From NCBI RefSeq assembly GCF_000720455.1, contig NZ_JOAK01000029.1, positions 7,680 to 71,679 of the forward strand: a stretch of DNA of 64,000 bases, read 5' to 3'. Source of the DNA: Streptomyces virginiae (lineage in GTDB: Bacteria > Actinomycetota > Actinomycetes > Streptomycetales > Streptomycetaceae). Under the pieces are notes generated by a model, which worked only from the letters and a program-made list of their open reading frames with translations, did not search any database and was not told the origin of the DNA. Below, in pieces: positions 59,761-64,000 of the stretch (its first letter is position 1; the number at the start of each line of letters is the position of its first letter). A program made the translations under genes and the position numbers.

Positions 59761-60737
59761 AGGGTGGCCGGGGCCGGGGATTAGCGGGCTGGGCGGCCGG
59801 GATACCGGTGGTGCTGGTCGCGCTGCCGATGGCGGCGCGCGGGCGGCTGCCCGACCCGCTGGCCACGCACTGGGGCGGCCCCGACGGCGCGCCTGACGGC
59901 GCCATGTCGTTCGGCGGGTCCATGGCCTTCCCGGCGGCGATCTGGGCCGTGCTGGTCCTGGGCGTCGCGGTGTTCGCCGCGGCGCGGGCCTGGGCCGCGA
60001 CCGCGCTGCTGCCCGCCGGTGTGGCCCTCGCCGGTGCGCAGGCGGTGATCGTACGGGCCAACCTGGACCGGGAGGACTGGCGGCAGGCCGAACTGCCGAC
60101 CGCCTGGGTGGCGGTGGCCGTGTGCGCCGCGGCCGTCCTGGCCGCCCTGGCCGGAATGCTGATCGACCGGCGGGCGCCGGGGCGGGCGCGCGGTGGCGGC
60201 GGCCCGGCGGACCGCGGCCCCGTCATGGACGTTCCCGCAGGTGAGCGGCTCGTGTGGCTCGCGCGGACGTCGAACCCGTGGCTCGGCCTGACCGCCGGTG
60301 CGCTGGGAGCCGCCGCGGCCGCCGGCGCGGTCCTCGGGGTGGGCGGGCTGGTGGCCGGGCCGGCCTGGCTCGTGGCGGCGCTCGCCCTCGGCCTCGCCGC
60401 CCTCGCGGTCCTCGCGTGTTCCTCCGTACGGGCGCGCGTCACGGGGGAGGGCCTGGAGGTGGCCTTCGGTCCGCTCGGATGGCCGGTACGGCGCTGGCCG
60501 GCGGCCGCGGTCGAGTCGGCCCGGGTCGAGGACCGCAGGCCGGTGCAGGTCGGCGGCTGGGGCTACCGGCTCAGCGGACTCGGTACGACGGTGATGCTGC
60601 GGGCCGGCGAGTGCCTGGTGGTCCGGGCCGGGGGCAGGGACTTCGCGGTGAGCGTCGACGACGCGGCACGCGGAGCGGCCCTCCTCAATTCCCTCGCGCG
60701 GTGCGGTGGCGGCGGTGGCGGAGTGGAGCGTCCGTGA
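59757..60737 (+). CDS. DUF1648-type membrane protein
   Basis: 326-aa membrane protein with about six hydrophobic helices. The N-terminal PLATHWGGPDGAPDGAMS is the DUF1648 signature (P-x-H-x-G-x-x-G-x-P-D), found in SdpI-like and related proteins. The C-terminal part has VRARVTGEGLEVAFGPLGWPVRRWPAAAVESARVEDRRPVQVGGWGYRLSG, a PH-like beta region often fused to these proteins. Co-transcribed with the YtrA-type GntR, a recurrent Streptomyces pairing. Envelope-stress or antimicrobial-peptide response is possible; unproven. Confidence 0.85.
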   Translation: MKGGRGRGLAGWAAGIPVVLVALPMAARGRLPDPLATHWGGPDGAPDGAMSFGGSMAFPAAIWAVLVLGVAVFAAARAWAATALLPAGVALAGAQAVIVRANLDREDWRQAELPTAWVAVAVCAAAVLAALAGMLIDRRAPGRARGGGGPADRGPVMDVPAGERLVWLARTSNPWLGLTAGALGAAAAAGAVLGVGGLVAGPAWLVAALALGLAALAVLACSSVRARVTGEGLEVAFGPLGWPVRRWPAAAVESARVEDRRPVQVGGWGYRLSGLGTTVMLRAGECLVVRAGGRDFAVSVDDAARGAALLNSLARCGGGGGGVERP

Positions 60738-60782
60738 AGAAGGGCTCCGGGGGCTGGTCGGACGCGGTGACCTCTCCGTAAA

Positions 60783-60795
60783 TTACCGGCGGTAA
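60783..60795. promoter_or_regulatory. Candidate operator upstream of acyl-CoA ligase
   Basis: TTACC-GGC-GGTAA, 13-bp inverted repeat with perfect 5-bp arms, 28 bp before the GTG start. Similar TTAC-x-GTAA dyads are bound by several TetR regulators of lipid genes; the regulator here is unknown. Confidence 0.5.
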
Positions 60796-60823
60796 CACTT
60801 GTGTGAGCCGAGGAGTGTGCGCC

Positions 60824-62689
60824 GTGGAAGCGGAGCCGAAGCTGGTGGAGCCCGTCCGGACGGTCGTCGACGGAGTGGTGCGCGAGGTGCGGGTACCCGC
60901 ACTCGCCGCGGCCCCCGCGCAGGGCTCCCTCGGGGACATCCCCTTCGAGAACGCCGCGCAGGCCCCGAACGAGGCCGTACTCGCCCGCAAGGAGGCCGAC
61001 GGGACGTGGCGCGACGTCACGGCCGCCGAGTTCGCAGCCGAGGTCCTCGCCGTCGCCAGGGGCCTGATCGCCGAGGGGCTGCGCGAGGGCGACCGGCTCG
61101 CCATCATGGCCCGCACGACCTACGAGTGGACCCTGCTCGACTTCGCCGGATGGGCCGCGGGCCTGGTCACCGTACCGATCTACCCCACCTCCTCCGCCCT
61201 CCAGGCCCGCTGGATCATCCAGGACTCCGGCGCCGTGGCCTGCGCCGTCGAGGACACCGCACAGGCCCGCATCATCAGCGCCGAGCGGGCCAACCTGCCC
61301 TGGCTGGCCCACCTCTGGGAGTTCGACACCGGCGCGATCGGCCGACTGGTGAAGGCGGGGGAGCGCATCCCCGAAGCCCTCGTGCACGCACGGCGGGCCA
61401 ACCGGACCCCGGACTCCGTCGCGACCCTCATCTACACCTCCGGCACCACCGGGCAGCCCAAGGGCTGCGTCATCACCCACGCCAACTTCTTCGCCGAGGT
61501 GGACAACTCCATCGAGCTGCTGCACCCCGTCTTCAAATCCGCCAGCAAGGACCCCGCCTCGACCCTGCTGTTCCTGCCGCTCAGCCACGTCTTCGGCCGG
61601 ATGGTCGCGGTCGGCTGCCTGCGGGCCCGCGTCAAACTCGGACACGCGCCCAGCATCCGTACCGAGGACCTCCTCGCCGACCTCGCCGGCTTCCGCCCGA
61701 CCTTCCTGCTCGCCATCCCCTACGTCCTGGAGAAGGTCTACAACACCGCCCGCGCCACCGCCGAGAAGATGGGCCGCGCCTCCTCCTTCGACCGGGCCGC
61801 GCGCATCGCCCGCCGCATCGGCGAGAGCGTCGAGGGCAAGGCCCCCGGGCCGGTCCTGCGCGCCGCCCGCGCCCTGTACGACCCGCTCGTCTACCGGCGG
61901 ATCCGGACCGCGCTCGGCGGCCGCGTCCGCTACATCCTGAGCGGCGGATCACCGCTGGGGCGCAGACTCGCCGCCTTCTACACCGGCGCGGGCATCGAGG
62001 TCTTCGAGGGCTACGGACTCACGGAGACGACCGGGGCCAGCACCGTGACCCCGCCGCTGCGCCCCAGGCTCGGCACCGTGGGCTGGCCGCTGCCCGGCAC
62101 GGCGGTACGGATCGCGCCCGACGGGGAAGTGCTGCTGGGCGGGCGGCACGTCTTCGCGGGCTACTGGAACAGCGGGCAGGCGCTCCCGTACGGCAGCTGG
62201 CTGGCCACCGGGGACATCGGGGAGCTCGACGCCGACGGCTACCTCACCATCACGGGCCGCAAGAAGGACCTGATCATCACCTCCGGCGGGAAGAACGTGG
62301 CCCCCGCGCCGCTGGAGGACTGGCTGCGGGCCCACCCGCTGGTCGGGCAGTGCATGGTGGTCGGCGACAACAGGCCCTACATCGCCGCACTGATCACCCT
62401 GGAGCCGGACGGGCTGTGGCACTGGCGCCAGATGCGGAAGAAGCAGAACGTGCCGATGCGGGAGCTCGTCCGGGACGAGGAGCTGCTCGCCGACCTCCAG
62501 CGGGCCGTCGACGAGGCGAACCAGCTGGTGTCGCGCGCCGAGTCGATCCGCCGGTTCGCCGTCCTGCCGGGCGACTTCACCGAGGCGCGCGGCCATCTGA
62601 CCCCGTCGCTGAAGCTCAGGCGGGGCGCGATCGCGCGCGACTACGCCGACCGCATCGACGAGCTGTACCGGGGGCCGCGCGAGGCGTGA
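60824..62689 (+). CDS. Long-chain fatty acid--CoA ligase (AMP-forming)
   Basis: 621-aa acyl-adenylate enzyme of the FACS/FAA1-like group. Motifs: P-loop LIYTSGTTGQPKGCVITH, LFLPLSHVFGRM, VFEGYGLTETTGAS (A5), WLATGDIGELDADGYLTITGRKKDLIITSGGKNVAP (A7-A8 hinge and FACS motif), and DFTEARGHLTPSLKLRRGAI near the end, with the catalytic Lys in LTPSLKLRR. Activates long-chain fatty acids for beta-oxidation or lipid synthesis at the membrane. GTG start selected because GAGGAG lies 8 nt upstream; the frame 7 codons longer has no site. Ends in a hairpin. Confidence 0.93.
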   Translation: MEAEPKLVEPVRTVVDGVVREVRVPALAAAPAQGSLGDIPFENAAQAPNEAVLARKEADGTWRDVTAAEFAAEVLAVARGLIAEGLREGDRLAIMARTTYEWTLLDFAGWAAGLVTVPIYPTSSALQARWIIQDSGAVACAVEDTAQARIISAERANLPWLAHLWEFDTGAIGRLVKAGERIPEALVHARRANRTPDSVATLIYTSGTTGQPKGCVITHANFFAEVDNSIELLHPVFKSASKDPASTLLFLPLSHVFGRMVAVGCLRARVKLGHAPSIRTEDLLADLAGFRPTFLLAIPYVLEKVYNTARATAEKMGRASSFDRAARIARRIGESVEGKAPGPVLRAARALYDPLVYRRIRTALGGRVRYILSGGSPLGRRLAAFYTGAGIEVFEGYGLTETTGASTVTPPLRPRLGTVGWPLPGTAVRIAPDGEVLLGGRHVFAGYWNSGQALPYGSWLATGDIGELDADGYLTITGRKKDLIITSGGKNVAPAPLEDWLRAHPLVGQCMVVGDNRPYIAALITLEPDGLWHWRQMRKKQNVPMRELVRDEELLADLQRAVDEANQLVSRAESIRRFAVLPGDFTEARGHLTPSLKLRRGAIARDYADRIDELYRGPREA

Positions 62690-62703
62690 GCCCCCGGCGC
62701 AGG

Positions 62704-62727
62704 CCCGGGCGGCTACGCCCGCCCGGG
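62704..62727. terminator. Bidirectional hairpin terminator
   Basis: CCCGGGCGG and CCGCCCGGG form a 9-bp stem with a 6-nt loop between the ligase gene and the converging small ORF; the stop codon of the latter lies in the loop. Confidence 0.75.
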
Positions 62728-62880
62728 GCGCTCGGGCGCGCCCCGGGAGGCGGCCCGCATGGGAACGAGCGTGCCGGTGGCGGCGCGCTCCTTGGAGTCT
62801 CCGATCACGCCGGGCGCCACGCGCAGGGCTCCCACGGCGATGGCGGCTTTGAGCAGGGCGAGACGGTGGATGCTGGTCAT
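62713..62880 (-). CDS. Putative 55-aa small protein
   Basis: Reads MTSIHRLALLKAAIAVGALR then VAPGVIGDSKERAATGTLVPMRAASRGAPERPGRA. AAGGAG lies 7 nt before the ATG, the best ribosome site in this part of the window. The hydrophobic N-terminal stretch with a single basic cluster could be a signal-anchor or weak signal peptide. No domain is recognised. Its stop lies within a terminator hairpin. Confidence 0.6.
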   Translation of the reverse strand: MTSIHRLALLKAAIAVGALRVAPGVIGDSKERAATGTLVPMRAASRGAPERPGRA

Positions 62881-63242
62881 GACGTTCTCCTTGGCGCAGC
62901 GGGGGAGCGGTGGCGGCCGGCCGGTCTGCGGGGGCCGAACCTCGTACGACCATTGCGCCCCGCCGCCCCCACCCCGTCACGCCACTGCATCTCGTGTCTT
63001 GACAGCCCGGGCGGGGGGTGCGGGGTGTGGGGCGGGTACGGGTGCCCGCGCACTCGGCGCCTTCACCCCCGCGGCTCCACCGCTCTCGGTCGGTGGCTGC
63101 CCACCCGCCCCCATCGGTGCCGGGGTAGAGGCCGGTCGTCTGTTGGGCGGGGGCTTCGGTGGGGTCGATCTGCCGGGGCGGGATCAGAGAGGTGATGGGG
63201 GTTTCCCGTCAGTCCCATCGTCTCTCCGTGTCGGGCCGGCCC

Positions 63243-63299
63243 GTCAAGGGCGCTCCCTGCGGTCGCGTCACTTCGTGACGGCCTTCGGCCACCCTTGAC
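63243..63299. repeat. 57-bp nested palindromic element
   Basis: Outer arms GTCAAGGG and CCCTTGAC enclose an inner hairpin CGTCAC-ttc-GTGACG, with further local pairing (GGCCTTCGGCC-like) between. Its structure resembles a dispersed palindromic or small structured-RNA element. Confidence 0.65.
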
Positions 63300-63413
63300 C
63301 GCCCGTCCCGCCACGGACATACGAGGACAGCCGGGAAGCCCCCAAAGGAACGGGCCGGGTGTCCAAGACAGAGACGGGGCGTCGGAGATGCCCGGGCGGA
63401 GCCCAGGGCGCGT

Positions 63414-63605
63414 CCAATCGCTACGCGCTCCTGACGCATGGCGTCTGCGAGCCCCTGGGGCTGGACATAAGCCGCCACCAATCGCTGCGCGCTCCTGCGA
63501 GAGGGCGTCTGCGAGTCCCTGTGGCTGGGCATAGGCCGCCATCGATCGCTACGCGCTTCTCGCTGACGGCGTCCGGCCCTTGTCCGGGGCTGATGCGGGC
63601 GATAT
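63414..63605 (+). repeat. 64-bp tandem repeat array, forward orientation
   Basis: Three units starting at 63414, 63478 and 63542, an exact 64-bp period. Each carries ATCGCTACGCGCTCCTG, GGCGTCTGCGAG and GGGCTGGACATAAGCCGCCA-like blocks; the third unit diverges toward its end. Confidence 0.85.
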
Positions 63606-63832
63606 CGGGGGGCGGGAGGGCGATCCATCGGCTCAGCCGATGCCAACCCCCACCAAGAACACGGCGAGATCCCACCCGCCGGTACAGACATGGGTAATTG
63701 GGGCATATTGAGGGCTCTTTGGGGAGCGGATTCGCCCAGACATGGATGGGCATCGCTCCAGCCGTCATCTGACGCTTTTCCTCCCCTACGACAGGGGTGG
63801 ACGCCGTCCGTGGGGTGTGGCGGAAGGTTTCT

Positions 63833-64000
63833 GCGGCTTGTGGCCAGCCCCAGACGGACCGCAGGCGCGTGAGGGAGAAGCGTGCAGCGATCCGGGGCGG
63901 CTTATGTCCAGCCCACGGGGCTGGCAGGCGCCGTCCGGCAGGAGCGCGTAGCGATTGGTGGCGGCTTATGCCCAGCCCCAGCGGACCGCGGACGCGTGAT
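63833..64000 (-). repeat. 64-bp tandem repeat array, reverse orientation
   Basis: GCGGCTT anchors at 63833, 63897 and 63961 mark three units of the same 64-bp repeat in reverse complement (CAGGAGCGCGTAGCGATTGG, GCGGCTTATGCCCAGCCCC). The array continues past the window edge. Confidence 0.85.

Larger units (their letters stand above)
62881..64000. other. Gene-free region with repeats
   Basis: 1.1 kb in which every open frame is broken, lacks a ribosome site, or runs through repeats. It holds a nested palindrome (63243-63299) and two oppositely oriented 64-bp repeat arrays. Two near 190-bp stretches between them (63080-63240 and 63610-63830) show no recognisable element apart from a small CGGCTCAGCCG hairpin at about 63630. 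Confidence 0.6.

Noticed and set aside
63414..64000. 64-bp repeats as a CRISPR array or coding repeat
   Set aside because: No unique spacers between conserved short repeats; the whole 64-bp unit repeats, arrays lie in both orientations, no cas genes are present, and the period breaks any reading frame.

Overview
The window is a high-GC actinobacterial chromosome segment, almost certainly Streptomyces or a close relative. Evidence: very G/C-rich third codon positions, many GTG starts, 4-bp ATGA/GTGA stop-start overlaps, Scr1-type helix-turn-helix genes, a DasR-type operator, futalosine-pathway menaquinone genes, and a polycysteine leader peptide. No rRNA, tRNA, CRISPR array, intact insertion sequence or origin was seen.

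Layout. 1-8.9 kb: two DUF3558 lipoproteins (the first cut by the window edge), RtcB RNA ligase, a Uma2 nuclease, a secreted polysaccharide deacetylase next to a DasR-like operator, an SDR oxidoreductase, YnfA, a small secreted protein, a Mut7-C RNase-like protein, a divergent HxlR regulator/quinone-oxidoreductase pair and a GNAT. 9-32 kb: a complete extracellular contractile injection system (eCIS, phage-tail-like particle) locus. Reading right to left on the minus strand it has an orphan LuxR regulator, an exported TolB/CARDB protein, DUF4255 cap protein, AAA+ ATPase, sheath, inner tube, tail assembly protein, DUF6760, a 1013-aa repeat protein, second tube protein, LysM baseplate hub, VgrG spike, PAAR tip, gp25 wedge, baseplate J, tail protein I and a zinc-ribbon/discoidin membrane protein. 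A divergent membrane protein flanks the regulator. 32-35 kb: an Scr1-type regulator and a wall-anchored ice-binding-like protein on a collagen-like stalk. 35-44 kb: hemL, a histidine phosphatase, a secreted deacetylase-like lipoprotein and the System II cytochrome c assembly operon (TlpA, CcdA, ResB, CcsB). 44-45.8 kb: SRPBCC protein, divergent MarR/cupin pair with twin operators, PLDc_N membrane protein. 45.8-52.3 kb: late menaquinone genes mqnL (UbiD), mqnP (UbiA), mqnM (UbiX) and mqnE, with an Lrp regulator, a rhomboid protease and a broken Uma2 gene in between. 52.3-55 kb: GNAT, DUF4229 and a cation symporter preceded by a polycysteine leader peptide. 55-57.6 kb: a four-gene operon of a WXG100-like protein, a lysozyme-like protein and two paralogous membrane proteins. 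57.7-62.9 kb: hypotheticals, a truncated HTH gene, DUF4291, a GntR/DUF1648 operon, a long-chain acyl-CoA ligase and a small conserved-looking ORF. 62.9-64 kb: no gene, but a nested palindrome and two blocks of 64-bp tandem repeats in opposite orientation.

Functionally, the largest unit is the eCIS, whose genes overlap by 4 bp in long runs and so look translationally coupled. hemL, the cytochrome c operon and the mqn genes form a respiratory neighbourhood (haem, cytochrome c maturation, quinone). The least described parts are the exported and repeat-rich accessory proteins of the eCIS, the WXG100/lysozyme/paralogue operon, the collagen-stalked surface protein, and the leader-controlled symporter.
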